64,000 bases of DNA, from NCBI RefSeq assembly GCF_019649055.1, contig NW_026570328.1, positions 62,001-126,000 on the forward strand, written 5' to 3'. This DNA is from Paramacrobiotus metropolitanus. Lineage: Eukaryota > Tardigrada > Eutardigrada > Parachela > Macrobiotidae. Of the stretch, positions 26,738 to 38,622 are shown in pieces (within the stretch, counting starts at the first letter, position 1; every line of letters starts with the position of its first letter). The position numbers were made by a program, and so were the translations under genes. The notes below the pieces were generated by a model. That model saw nothing but the letters and a program-made list of their open reading frames with translations, searched no databases and had not been told where the DNA came from.

Positions 26738-29700
26738 ATGGAGCAACTAATACGCGCACGCAGCTTGGCGTCCGACGCCAAACAAGTTGGTCATGAACAA
26801 GAATGAAATAAATCTGCCACTTCCTTTAACATCAGCAAACTTCTGACTACTGTTTCATTATTAGCATAGAAAGGTTTTTGCCATTGAAGGAACTTTTCCA
26901 CTGGTCAGATCCGAATTATTAGCTCGAGGATGGGTGGAGAATTTGGAAAACAATCCACAGCGAGACAAACTGGCAGCTTCCGACAACGGTCTATGGGGTA
27001 TCGTTGTAAGCTCAAAAGGCAAATTTTAATAACCCGAAATAATTCCAGCATTCAGCCTAGTTACTTTTAATTTCGTTAATAGCATTCTTTCAGCTTAAGT
27101 ATATGTACGTTTAAGTAAGCATAAAGTGCGCATGCAGTTGATAAAAATATTTCTCTGACGCATTGTATCGACTTTCGTACTGAAGTACTCACATACTGTA
27201 CGGTACATAGGGTTTCTTCTAACTAACAGTACGCCTTCCTTGACTTATTAGTACTGCTTTACTATAATACATATATACAATAACATATTACGTTTACTTT
27301 AAATATGCGTCATCTCTTCCATAATATAACGTCTGCTTTTGTCTTCTGTAAATTATTTTCATCTGCAGTCGAGGTTGGTCCGTCACAAGGCACCGGATTT
27401 TGTGTGGCGGGTGTCACGTCAGAAAAGACCTTTTGACAATGCGCAGCACATAATGGCATCACCGGCTTATTTGAACTTTAATACAAAAAGCTGTTTGGCC
27501 CAAGTAGTCCAGAACATACCAAAAATATGCGCAGCGGATCCTGATACCGTCTCTCCGAGAACGTATCGGATGCACCGTGATAAAGAAGCCAATCTCTTCT
27601 ACCGTAAATCATTATTCATTGTCAATATTTTCTAACTACTGTTATTACAAGCAAAAATAGATTTATGCAGGATCTGGCATCATTAATTTCCAAATTGTAG
27701 GAGATTACCTCTTCACCGCTTGCTGCAGTTTGCTAAAAACTGTCACATCATCCGGACAGCTGGCGAACGAGCCCAGTGTCCTGTCCCCGTTAACATGGAC
27801 TTGCAGAAGACGACGTGGGATACCGCGGAAGTTTCCGCTTTCCTCCAGACTGCAAAAACCCGAATTACAAAATTTCGATCCGAATTCAGAATGCTACAGC
27901 TGTCATCCAGATGTATTTTCAAGTGAAATTACCAGCTGGTTAACGCGAACGAGTTTTGACATACCGCCAGTGAAGGATCTGGAGAAAGGTCACTTAGAAA
28001 CCAGCATGATTTTACCGGACGAGGTTGTTCGCATGGCAGCTTGCCATGTAGTCTGCTATTTGGAAGTAGAGGATGAAATACTTTATGCCGATCGCTTGGA
28101 TAAAATGGTGGGTTACTGCGTGGAAATTAGTAGCTGAAAGAATTTGCAAATTGTTTGCTTTGCTCTAATGACCTCTTTAATAACCAGGTTTTCGTTGTTG
28201 CACCTGATGATGACTGTTGGAATAGTTTCATCCATTGGACCTATTTAATGAAGTTAAGACAGTGAGTGAGTTTCGATAAGTTTTATTTTATTGTGCACGA
28301 ATAAAGCAATTAACTTAACATTTAGTTTATCTTTACTTATCCGTTTTGTTCAGAAATTCAAGTAACACATCCATCAAACTGGAAGAGATAGAGCACACGG
28401 CACAAAAAATAAAATACTGCCGGAGGCTGTTGGATTGCCTGTACGTCGTTAATCCTCAGTGCCAGTTCGAAGGCCAGAAAAATATTTGGATTATCAAACC
28501 GGGTAGCAAAAGCCGAGGCATGGAAATAACCGTTTCCGATTTAATTGAAGAAATCACCGAAATTTGTTATAATCATCAAGGTTACCCAGATATGAGAAAT
28601 TTCATCGTGCAAAAGTACATCGGTAAGCTGTCTGAACACAACAATATTTTCACTAATACAATGGTAACAAATTTAATATCAGTAATTAATTGTGAATTAT
28701 TTCTCATAGAAAGGCCTTTCCTGTGTTACAATACGAAATTCGATATTCGGCAGTGGTTTTTGGTCACATGGCATCCCCTAAAATTGTGGATGTATCAGGA
28801 TTGTTACCTTCGCTTCGGCTCATCCGAATTTTCCTTAACTGATTTCAATGAGAAAATCCACTTAACCAATAATGCCGTTCAAGGGAAGTACTTTGACGCG
28901 ATATCCCCAGAATCCAAAATACCGAAGGAATGCATGTGGCGAAAAGATGAATTCTTAACGTATTTGAGCGAGCAAGGTTTAGATGGACACACCGTATGGG
29001 ACGAAAAAATATTCCCAGAAATTACACGGTTGCTAACGCTAGCGCTCGTCACTTCTGCAGTTCAGATGGACAAAAAAGCTGTAAGGAGTATTTCGCAGTT
29101 CGCATTAAATACGAGTCGTACCTTGATGCTACTTTACATCAGCTCGTAAATTAGTTTTCACCAAGTACATGGTTATCGATATTTTAGATCAACGGGTACG
29201 AGTTATTTGGAGCCGATTTTATAGTGACCGAAGATTTAAAACCTTGGCTCATCGAGATTAATTCAGGACCAGATTTGCATCCCACAACCAGTGTTACCGC
29301 GACGCTGTGCCCGGAAGTGATTATAGATTGCATAAAAGGTAAAAATTAACAGCGGCAAATTGGCTACAAGCCTACAACTTCTAGTTTACAATTTCATATA
29401 AGTACTCGTATGTAAACTAAATTACTACTGAATAATCACAATACGAGTACCGTACCTTTAGTGTCAGTTCTCTTCTGTCGTTGCAAAAACAAAATTTTTC
29501 ATCGGAAAAGTTAACTGAAAAATGTAGTTAGAAGCAAATACAAAAAAGGATTAACGGGATGATCATAAAAGATAATAACCTGTTCTGTGTTTATGTGCAA
29601 TTTGACCAATTTGTGCTTTTGTAGTGGTAATTGATAATCTGCGAAATCGCTCTCCAGACACCGGCAAGTTTCGTTTGGCTTTTCAGCTCAACTACAGTCG

Positions 29701-30901
29701 CCGTCATGGCAAAGCATTTCGAGTAAGGTCATTTCCTCTGGAGGCGCTAAAACCAATTCGTGGCCACCGCCAGCGCATAGCCAAATCAAGAATGCTATTC
29801 CAAATCACCAAGCCAGGAAATTTCATCCTTCGAACGCTGGTTGAAATGAATAAGCCGAAGCCAAAAGAATCTGCTGCAAAACCTCTTCCATTTGAACACT
29901 ATTCTACCTACAATTTCATTCGCGAATCTGTTAAAAATTTGAGAAGAATAAAAGCCATGCGGAGATTTAGGAAAAGAGCTTTGGTCAAAATGCAAATTGG
30001 GACAAAGGAAGGTTCGACCGAAACACGGAAGAGAAAAAGCAATGCGTGTGTCAGACGGTCCAGCTCGACAAGCACTGACCATGACAGTTCGTCCACTTCG
30101 ACATCCAAGGACAGTGCGACAGATACCACGGCTGCACCAGATTCCGAATCGCTGGAATCGAATCTGGATAACGAAAAATCAGAAAAGGACCGGGTGGAGG
30201 CACAGCGACTGCAAAACATGACTCTGCGAAAAAGAACAATGCTACGAATGATTTCTAGTACCGTTGCAGTTCAGAAAGCACCCTCGCCACCGGTTCCCCG
30301 TGCGGTTGACAAGCTGCGTCTGGACGAATTAGCGCAACCGAAATCCATAACGCTGATCAGGCGCTGGGAAAGCGGGCGGATCAGCCGAAAGAAAAAATTA
30401 TATTCTGGTTTGCTAATTCCAAAAGATTCACAGCAACTAGTTCAGGGCAAACAGGTGCTCGGTGACAATGATATGACGTGTCAGAATGGACAAATCCGTG
30501 ATACGCAGCTACCACAGACTCTGGAATATTCGCATGCCGCACTGCCCAATTTATCGCTCGCTTCGCGCAACGCTGGACATGGTGATGTTTCTACAGGATC
30601 GTTATCCAAATACTATATCTCCGCTGCGGTGCAACGTGAAATTGATCAGTACGTCAGCGAGCCAGCACAAAATCTGCGATTGCACATGACCTTGCGAAAT
30701 GCACTGAGACGGTATTTGCCGAAGTCTGGACACTGGATTAAGTTAATTGATGGGTTTATACGGAATCCCAACAATAACACGTTGAAAGCCCAGACAAGAA
30801 ATTTAATGCATTCTATTATGATGAACCAAATGTTTGTTACACCTTCGGAAATTTTTCGTACGTTCGAAAAACTGGCAGTCAGCCAAACAAAAACCAGCTG
30901 A
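26738..30901 (+). CDS. tubulin tyrosine ligase-like protein, TTLL3/8 (glycylase) type
   Basis: ATP-grasp enzyme of the TTLL family; TTLL3/8 members add the first glycine to tubulin tails in cilia and flagella. Nine exons (26738-26785, 26865-27005, 27369-27603, 27701-28107, 28188-28261, 28354-28622, 28710-29080, 29188-29338, 29625-30901) give exactly 990 residues. The N-terminal part has KVFAIEGTFPLVRSELLARG and HKAPDFVWRVSR, typical of TTLL3/8. The catalytic core has NIWIIKPGSKSRG (about 345-357), FIVQKYIERP, KFDIRQWFLV, FGADFIVTEDLKPWLIEIN with the metal-binding Glu and Asn, and VVIDNLRN. The last 420 or so residues are a basic, Ser-rich, low-complexity extension with no domain I recognise. 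The start is the first ATG after an in-frame TAG and lies on a 48-nt exon. Initiating glycylation rather than polyglycylation is inferred from resemblance only. Confidence 0.93.
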
Positions 30902-31600
30902 AGGAAAAGAAACTTATGTATCTTTTGCAATCAGACTTATCATGATATCGAGTATCGAGTCATTATCGACTATGTGGACTTTGTCTTCGGTGTTACGCCT
31001 TCTTACAGTATTATGCGCCGTGAAAACCTTTTTAACGAAAGTAAATTTACTATACTGTAGCGATAGTATTTGTACGAACGATAAGACCGCCCAGTTATGA
31101 TGAATCATTCCATCGCGTTATGAATTTGTCCACTTTACCGGCTAGTTTCCTTTCTCATGGACTTCTAGAATTCAGTCTTGTGCTCAGCTTGCTACAGCTT
31201 GCATCTACTTGATTGTTCCTCTTGCCGAAACCCTTGCTTACAACCTTGCTCCGTTTCTTGAACGCCTTGTCATTAAACATGCCTTGAGTGACGTTGTTGT
31301 GTTTGACCGCTTGGGATGAACCTGTGTCATCCCAATCGGAGCCACCTGTGTAATTGTGTACATCAGTAAGAGCGTCCTCGGCCAGCATCGTTGCCGGCCG
31401 TGCCACCTTTCACACCAACAGCCGTTTAATCGTGGTAAAGGCTGATCGCCACCCCACTAGAACAGTAGCCAGATAGGCCACTGTTACAATACCTACCGAT
31501 TATTCCGGTTATTGTTTGTACCGTACTTACTCGTAACACCGATCCGGTGTACAAAAGCATGCAGATGCAATTTCTTTAATAATTTGTACTTTTTCGCTAC
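30902..31600. other. convergent intergenic region with an unexplained minus-strand open frame
   Basis: About 700 nt between the TTLL stop and the stop of the secreted-protein gene. It contains a minus-strand frame at 31406-31155 (see its own entry), a TACTCGTA at 31528-31535, and an ATTAAA on the minus strand (plus-strand TTTAAT at 31575-31580), 21-26 nt past the neighbouring gene's stop, usable as a poly(A) signal. Confidence 0.45.
31155..31406 (-). other. possible exon or gene remnant, unidentified
   Basis: An 83-codon open frame, richer in GC than its surroundings, encoding a polar, charged peptide (for example FKKRSKVVSKGFGKRNNQ). Just upstream in the same frame, and separated from it by one TGA, lies a hydrophobic segment (GIVTVAYLATVLVGW, encoded near 31490-31440). 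It may be a terminal exon, a small single-pass membrane protein with an unrecognised intron, or a decayed gene. No homology is recognised and no complete start-to-stop model can be built. Confidence 0.25.
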
Positions 31601-34600
31601 TTATAAAGCGGACAACATCAGTCTTCCGGTGCTCGCTGGAGTTATACCCCATTCCGCCGGGCGTACAAAACGATGGGGGGCATTAAAATTTGTCGGTTCA
31701 TTAAACATGCTTATCAAGCTACTAGGACCAAAGTAAGCGGGATTTAAAGGTGGTCGTACAGTACTCGTAGTCTGGTCTACTTGTATCAGCGCGTCCTGCA
31801 GAGCTACCGTTTTTGGGGAAATCACGTCTGATTCCTGTTGTGCGCCGCCGGTTGCATTACTGGTTATGCTGCCGTTGGTGGACGCTCCAGCAGTTACCGT
31901 TACGTTTTGATTACCGTTCGACTGCGTTGCTGCGGTAGTAGACTGGAAGGATTGGGCGGTTACAGTTATCGAAGGCAAAGGAGATTCAGTGTTTGTGTTA
32001 ATGCGATCGGAACTCGTCGTCAATGTCAGCGCTCCATTTGAATTGCTAGCTTGTGTTGCTGCACTAAAATGAAACCAGTCGAGTTTTAAAATTTTTCGAG
32101 TTCGAAAACAGAAACTGGCACGGAAAAAGCATCCGCCGAATAGCTTAATAAAGCGCAAATTTTAAAAGCATAGTTACCTTTTTTACGACCGTATTGCCGT
32201 ACGGCCAATATAAATTAAACAAACTGCAATAACGTTACGTTACCCTAAATCGAAAAGAAAGCTTTTGTTTTTTATTCAATTGAACTTTTGAAGATATGAC
32301 ATCAGCATTAAATAACTTACGCGGCGCCGGATACTGGCGTTGCCGCACTTGGCGCGGGGGTGGCAATATTACTCATATTCAGTGTGCTGCCGGCAGTGAT
32401 CGCCGTGGACATTTCCTTTGTTGTGCGTGTACTAGCAGGTGTGGTTGGCGTTGTTCCAGAAAAACCTGAAGTATTCTTTAACGCCCCAACCAAGGATGCC
32501 GACGTTGTGGTTATAGCTGGTTTTGCTTTAAAATTTGCAGTAGCTTTGCGTACAGTGGCCATGGTACTGGCCACCGTGCCCTTTGTCGCCGTAATTTGTT
32601 GTGTGACCTTTGAGGTCGTAGTCGTGGTTGAGGTGAGGGGTTCTCCGGTTACTCCTGTTGCTGTTACAGTAGACCTCGGGACTTTTCTGGCAAATGTACG
32701 TCTTCGTTTGCTGGTAACAACTGGCAAAATCGTCGTATCCGTAATTTTTTCCTCCGACAAATCATCGCCCTCTGGCCCATTATCGGTGTCATTTTCCAAG
32801 GGAGCGGTGGTCGTGGTTTTGCGAGATTTTCTTTTGGATTTCTTACGGCGTGGGCGCTCGTCTTCATCGTTATCTTCGTAATCAAATCCTGTTAGCGCTC
32901 CTTCATCCACATCAACAGCTGTGCTAATCAGCACCAGCCGGCGGCGTTTATTTTTCCGTCTTCGTCGGGGTCCTTCAGTAATTTCATCAACGGTATCCGC
33001 GTCATCTTCCGGATAATCATCTTCTTCCGCTTTCGGCCGAGTTGTGGTTTTTCTCCGATGGAATTTCTTATGACGGGTTGTCGGTGTCGTCGTAGTTGCT
33101 TCGGTTACATCATCTTCGAACAGTTCAGCTGGCACCGCCTCTTCGGTGGCCATCTCGCTAAGGCTGCTATCTAAATTGCCAATAAAACAACACATTCCTG
33201 ATATTTTATGTGACATGGAAAATTTAGTTACTCTACCTGTTTTCTCTGCCTCGGATTTGTTTTCTGTAGTCTCAATCGTATCCGAAGATAGAGTTGAATT
33301 TTGTGAGAGCGTTTTTCCAAGAATTAGGAATCGTTTGGCCGGGGGAAAGGTCACCCGCGCTGTAGTTTTTGCAGCTGTCGTTGGTCGCGGAGTCGTCCGG
33401 GTGGTAACGACTGCAGCAGCAAATTTAAAAATTACAGCACCGGTTGTAGGGCGAGAGGTGCTTTTAGCTGTCGTAGCGGCTGGTTTTCGGGTCGTTGTCG
33501 TGATGGGAACTTTCACCGGTGGGAGAGTAATTTCTACTATTGGTTCGGGTGGCAGCGTTATATCCACCAGTGAGTCGTCACTTGAGTTGGCGTCTTCTGA
33601 CAATGTGTCATTCAGTCCTTCGATGTCAGTCAGTTCGTCCTCAACAACTTCTACAGGGCAAAAGGGGGAATTAAAAGCAACAGAAATTAGAAACTGGTTC
33701 TACCGAAATAAAAATAATATAATCAGTCGCTTTGCCATGCAGGTTTTGTAATCTACTGTACCTTCTGTGGTGTTGATAGCACCAATTTTGCTCGAAAGCG
33801 GAGGGTTGGCTTCGACTACCGCACTTGTGGTCTTTTCGGTTGGCTTCGTTGTAGGTGTTGTGGTACCAGGATTTGCGGTTGGTGGAGGAGAAACCTTCGA
33901 AACATTGTACTCGATTATGTTACGAAGACCACATCTCTACTTAAGGGATTTGGCCCGGTACATAGCACCGAATTCATATACATCCACGGCAACTTTCGCT
34001 ATCGCGCACTCCCAAACACTTTTTTGCACTGCTTTATAGTTTGTAGCCAAAGGATTCGTATACATTGGCAAAAAAACCGTTTGTGCGCGCAACATCCGGT
34101 TCGGGAGTCATTAGTGATATAAAATTTCAAAAGTTCAAACGCGCGGATTTGTACCAAAAGTCTCATTATGAATCGATGCTCATCAAATTTGCACGAAAAC
34201 GCACAATTTTTGAAATTCATTTTAAAATTTTAAAAAAATGGTAGAAAGCTGGTTTGGTACCAAAACGATCTTCATAGTAATGTGCGTTTTCGTGCAAAAT
34301 TTGAAGAGCATCGGCTCATACTGAGATATTAGTATTATGCTACTGTAGGCGGTAGTTAGTGTTGGTAGAATTTCGAATGGTACGCCCAAATTCACTTTTC
34401 GGGCTGCTTCTAGTGGTGAAAACTGAAAATGTTAAAACTGCTCCTTTACACGCGTAGACTAACCGGAAACAAACGGTTTATTTCTTTTTGGATTTTATGA
34501 GTGATTAGTTATTTCAGAGATATTTATTCAGAAAAAATTTCAAACTTCGATTGCCGCACATACTGTTTTATTAATTAATATCTAACTAGTTTTATTGTTA

Positions 34601-35678
34601 TATTTACGTACTACTAAAATACTCGTACTTTTACTCGTAGAGTACTTTTAGATTACTGCACCACAACCAAAATTTGCATTTACGATCAGTCTTTTTGAAG
34701 CTGTGGAAATTCTAATTTTCCGCGTTGTTACAAATAATTTACCGTGGCAGGTTCCACTTTCACTTTGCTGGCAGCAGTTGTTGTAACTGCCAGCACCGTT
34801 GTATTGGATACAGGGTACGGCCCGTACGTTGTCCTGTATTTCCAAGAATACGCAGGAGTTGCATAGGGATTATTTCCTGTATTATAATTTCCTCCTGGAT
34901 AATACGGTGCTGGGGCATTTGGATAGTACGGACTAACTTGCGGCGGTAGTGGGTACTTGGTGTCGTAAATCGTCCCTCTGTCGTAGCTCGGAGGCGGATA
35001 CTGGTTATATGCGGAGTTGCTGCTGTACGGCCGATTGGTTTCCGGCATCGGCGCTATGTACTGATCTCCCTTCGGGAATGAAGTTTCGTACACTGGCAAA
35101 GAATATGGTGGAGCCGGTTGTTGTGGCCGTGAGTAATCCAGAGCAGGAAAAATCGGCGCTTGGTACTGTAAGTTAACCGGTCCGTATACATACTTAATCT
35201 GTGGTATGTTATTAGCATTTGTATTTGGCGAGGCTGAATTGTATCCGTTGTACGACGGTGAGCCATAGCTGGAGTCCGCAGCGACAGCATATCCGGGATA
35301 GCCGTAATTCGAATAGGAAGACGTGGGTGCAGGAGCGTATGGCGGGAATCCGTATACGGGCACCCGTGAGACGTTGGATAGTGTATTGGGCGGTAAAGGG
35401 AATGTTATGCTGACACCACTGGAGGAATTCGTTACGGAGATCACACCGCTTCCGGCGGGATTGTATGCTAGATTAACGCTGACATTCTTCACCGGCCCGA
35501 AAAATATACTTGGTAGTCCATTAATATATCCAGAATTTACACTGGAATAATTGGCCGCAGCCACAGATACGGGATACAGTAAGGTATTGGCTAAAACTGA
35601 GGCATCTACCGCTTCGTGCAACTGACAAAGTTCCAATAACGTGTAAATCACACAGAAAATCGGGTGAAACCAAACCAT
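31601..35678 (-). CDS. large secreted disordered protein: Tyr/Pro-rich, Thr-rich mucin-like, charge blocks
   Basis: Unrecognised. Five exons, 35678-34743, 33936-33762, 33650-33237, 33170-32321 and 32063-31601, keep phase at every junction and give 945 residues. Residues 1 to about 26 form a signal peptide (MVWFHPIFCVIYTLLELC...). The next 290 are rich in Tyr, Pro, Asn, Ser and Gly (YGYPGYAV, SPYYPNAPAPYYPGGN) with several N-glycosylation sites. After a short CGLRNIIEYN segment comes Thr/Pro-rich mucin-like sequence (ITTTTRKPAATTAKS), then alternating acidic and strongly basic blocks (EEDDYPEDDADTVDE, RRRRKNKRRR, RRKKSKRKSRK), more Thr/Ser-rich sequence, and a less repetitive C terminus. The basic runs could be proprotein-convertase sites. 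It may be a matrix, cuticle, eggshell or mucus component; that is inference. Weakest point: the first intron (34742-33937). Without it, exon 1 would be a separate 316-residue secreted protein ending at 34728. The 66-nt third intron has no in-frame stop and could be retained. Confidence 0.72.
34161..34326. repeat. imperfect inverted repeat (foldback), arms of about 45 nt
   Basis: Left arm 34161-34205 and right arm 34281-34326 are about 89% identical as reverse complements (about five differences including one 1-nt gap), sharing the core TTTGCACGAAAACGCACA. The 75-nt AT-rich loop holds TTTGGTACCAAAA, which resembles GTACCAAAAG just outside the left arm. It lies in the first intron of the secreted-protein gene. 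It may be a small foldback/MITE-like element or a decayed inverted duplication; no transposase or target-site duplication was identified. Confidence 0.65.
34607..34650. repeat. TAC/GTA-rich cluster with two TACTCGTA copies
   Basis: TACTCGTA occurs at 34620-34627 and 34632-34639 in one short intronic tract also holding CGTACTACT and GAGTACTTTT. This is the densest cluster of the dispersed 8-mer in the window. Confidence 0.6.
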
Positions 35679-37236
35679 TGCTGTCGCATAATGGTAAATA
35701 TGATTGTGTTGTTACAAAAACCTAACAAAACAATTACTCTCACTGACACCACCAACCTTACAGTTTTTCGTGTCACATGCAGCACCGATGGCCCATATTT
35801 CTTTTCATTATATCTACTTAATTGTTTAGAACAAGCTCATACACTGAATCATTTAGTGGCGCGCTTTTAAGAGATTACGAATATTTAGTGGTGTGGGCAC
35901 AATATAGCTGCAAAGAGAATTCCGTCACGGAAACAAGGACATCACTGCATCGCAGTGTGTCCATTTGCCAGTCCAGGAAAAATAATAATGTATATGTATT
36001 ACAATCATAATATTACAGATCGCAAAAAAAGACATTTAGCAACCCATGATCATCTACAGTCTGCAATAATTATTCTCGATTTTAAAGACGAAAGGTTGCC
36101 GATACGCTCGGCCCGGGTATAGTCTGTTACTTGTAGCCACTTTATGCGATGTCTTGACACAGCCCAGTGTACGTTACATACGTCACATGTTTAGTCTTTG
36201 TAACTCTAAACGGTCGAGTGTCCAGATTTTATCCCTATTTTCATCGTGTTTTAACGTTTGATAAGTTTGCGAATATTGTGACTTCATGTTAAAACATTAA
36301 AAATGCCAGACATTAAAAAAATCTGCGCAGAAGTCTATGCGCTACAGTCTAGACTCTATACTAAGGCTATAGCGCACCCTTACATTTTTTTATAATTATG
36401 GTTACATGTATAATATGCGAGTGGTGCTAGCTATAGCGACCTGCAGTTACGATACTTGCCTATGTGCACGTAACGTCAATAAACATCGTGTATGTGTAAC
36501 GTCTATTACTTATTACCATATCATGCCGCATAATCGCATTTGTTTTTTCACAAGTGATTCATTGGTTTGTTGGGATTAAAAAGAGCTGCTACAGTTTTCT
36601 TACTAATGATCCAAGACAAAATCAACACGATAAGTTACAGTTTTGTGCATCAAGCCAACTAGCAAGCGTATCTTGAGTGTCGAAAATGTGCAGTACCTAC
36701 TGCGAATCTTATGCAATATATTACAGAAAAATAAAATAAATAAGCTTATAGTCTTACGCTCTGACTGCAGATTTACGCATTTTGCGGGCTCCGTAATGCT
36801 AAATGCATGCAAGATACAATTGATAAATGACATCTTATAATCTTATTGGATTTTTAAGTGAGTACGTGTTGGATGGCTCGTTTAACTCAATTGCAGCACC
36901 CCGTATACAGTACATGCAAAATTCGCACATCGACATCAATATTAGCAAACGTTTTTGACTATTTAGTTCCTTAACGTAGATTGTCGTATTCTTATTCATT
37001 AGGTGACAAGCTTTTTACCACATGCGTTCAAATTTGACTGCACCGTGAATTAAGAAATGGTATTTTTGTTTTTTGCATATAAGCCGGCTCGGATGACCGT
37101 CTTCAATTTAGTAGTCGTGTGTATCGATGATACTGCCGCGGATATGTAATTAGCATATGAACGTTTCGATTTACAAATTAATCCCGATTTTCGGCGCTGT
37201 CACTTGGTACCAATCACATTTAACAGACAAGCTAAT
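35679..37236. other. shared upstream region of two divergent secreted-protein genes
   Basis: About 1.56 kb, AT-rich, no gene supported. It should carry the promoters of the large minus-strand secreted protein (start 35678) and the small plus-strand secreted protein (start 37237). A TATA-like element for the latter is at 37078-37083. Confidence 0.5.
37078..37083 (+). promoter_or_regulatory. TATA-like element of the small secreted-protein gene
   Basis: TATAAG in the context GCATATAAGCCGGC, followed by a GC-rich stretch and 154 nt before the proposed ATG at 37237. With a start site about 30 nt downstream, the 5' UTR would be about 125 nt. Assigned from spacing and context only. Confidence 0.4.
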
Positions 37237-37662
37237 ATGCATTCCTTTGTAAATCTTATTTTTGCTTGCATTATGGCAACCTTTATTGCTGCGCCAACCG
37301 TGAACTCTAATCCCTACGGTTATCCTTTAACTTCTGGAAGCTATATCGACTACCCGCGCCATGAATCTTACAGGAGTCCGTCATATCCCGAATACATTAA
37401 AGCAGAACCCGTTTTGGAGGAGAAGGAAATCGAGGTAATAGTTGAGCGCGCACTGCCGGCAGTAATTGCCCATCCCTGTGACCCGTGTGAAATCCCAGTG
37501 GCACAGGAAGCAACATTCGATATAATTATACCTTACAAGCCACGCTCTGTCAAATCAGTATCAACCAATGTTGATGTGGACATTGAACGAACCGTGTCAG
37601 CGATTGCCGATTTACCTAATCCGTTTCCCGTTCTTCGATCTTGGACAGGAACTCGTAAATAA
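37237..37662 (+). CDS. small secreted protein, function unknown
   Basis: Single-exon frame of 141 residues. The ATG at 37237 is preferred to upstream non-ATG codons because it starts a classic signal peptide (MHSFVNLIFACIMATFIAAP, cleavage probably near TVNS). The mature N terminus is Tyr/Pro-rich (NPYGYPLTSGSYIDYPRHES). Next comes an acidic stretch (EEKEIEVIVERALP), a CDPCEIP motif with the only two Cys of the mature chain, and a segment with alternating Val/Ile suggestive of beta strands (TFDIIIPYK, STNVDVDIERT). AATAAA overlaps the stop codon (37658-37663). It is divergent from the large Tyr/Pro-rich secreted protein, so both may belong to the same extracellular structure. I do not recognise a family. 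Confidence 0.65.
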   Translation: MHSFVNLIFACIMATFIAAPTVNSNPYGYPLTSGSYIDYPRHESYRSPSYPEYIKAEPVLEEKEIEVIVERALPAVIAHPCDPCEIPVAQEATFDIIIPYKPRSVKSVSTNVDVDIERTVSAIADLPNPFPVLRSWTGTRK

Positions 37663-38622
37663 AGCCAGCTTTGACAGCTTTTAAGGCGGTGATTGCTTGA
37701 CCATCACTTTATTGCTGCCTGATGCCGTTGCAAAAAGATTGTTTAGCACCACCATAAATTCGTTATAAATCTACCCACACGTATAATGTAAGATCTCATG
37801 AATCTGAGTATCCTTAATCTGCCCAGTACCATTTGTATGTGCTTCCTTTTCCCTAAATTTTGCAAATATCAGTCAATGGTTATGCAGACTTATTCTTCGT
37901 CTCCTTATCTGTATTTGACTAAATTGTAGATATACTGATTTCTGCACATTGTGTATCAACAACCCTTTTTTTCTGCATTGTGAATTTATACATTTCGGCT
38001 TTGTTCATGCAACCTGTATAAAACACTGCAGCTTAAGACGACTTCGTAGTGCACAGAATATAAATTATTTTATGTACTAACGACTAATATACTACTGTAC
38101 TATGCGAGAATATCAAATAATTTTACTCAGTACTTTAAAGAGATCCGTGTATATAGGCGCGCATCGCCCCAAAAACAATCAGATTTGTGTATCGTATACT
38201 GTTTTGCAACACAATAGTTTACACTTTTACATGAATAGATAGTTTTACACAATCCATAAGAACATACTGAATTAACGGTTGCAATTGTTTATTGTTATTG
38301 CGTGAATCGTTTTCGATAGTACTCGTATTATGTTCATCAACGTAAGCAACAGTGCTGATGTAGGTACTGAGACATCCAATGAAATAATTAATGGATCCTG
38401 ACCAGCGAGCCAAGCACCACTAACCAGTAACGACTATATACATAAAAGTTACAAAGTGACCTTTAATTATCGTGCGGAGATAGTTATGTTCAATTATGTA
38501 CGGTTCGAAATAATCACAGGATTTAGAAGGAACAAGACACTAATAACAACTGATTTTCGTCACGTGCAGCTTGAAAGTGAGATCCGCGTTTAGAAACATT
38601 AAACACCAGAAAGCTAATATCT
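37663..38622. other. intergenic, convergent 3' ends
   Basis: About 960 nt, AT-rich, no gene seen. TACTCGTA at 38320-38327. TTTATT at 38288-38293 is an AATAAA on the minus strand, 330 nt past the stop of the GPCR gene that follows. Confidence 0.45.

Noticed and set aside
32360-32881. Long plus-strand hydrophobic frame opposite the secreted-protein gene
   Set aside because: Val/Ala-rich translation is the expected antisense of Thr/Lys/Asp-rich codons; the sense model keeps phase through five exons.
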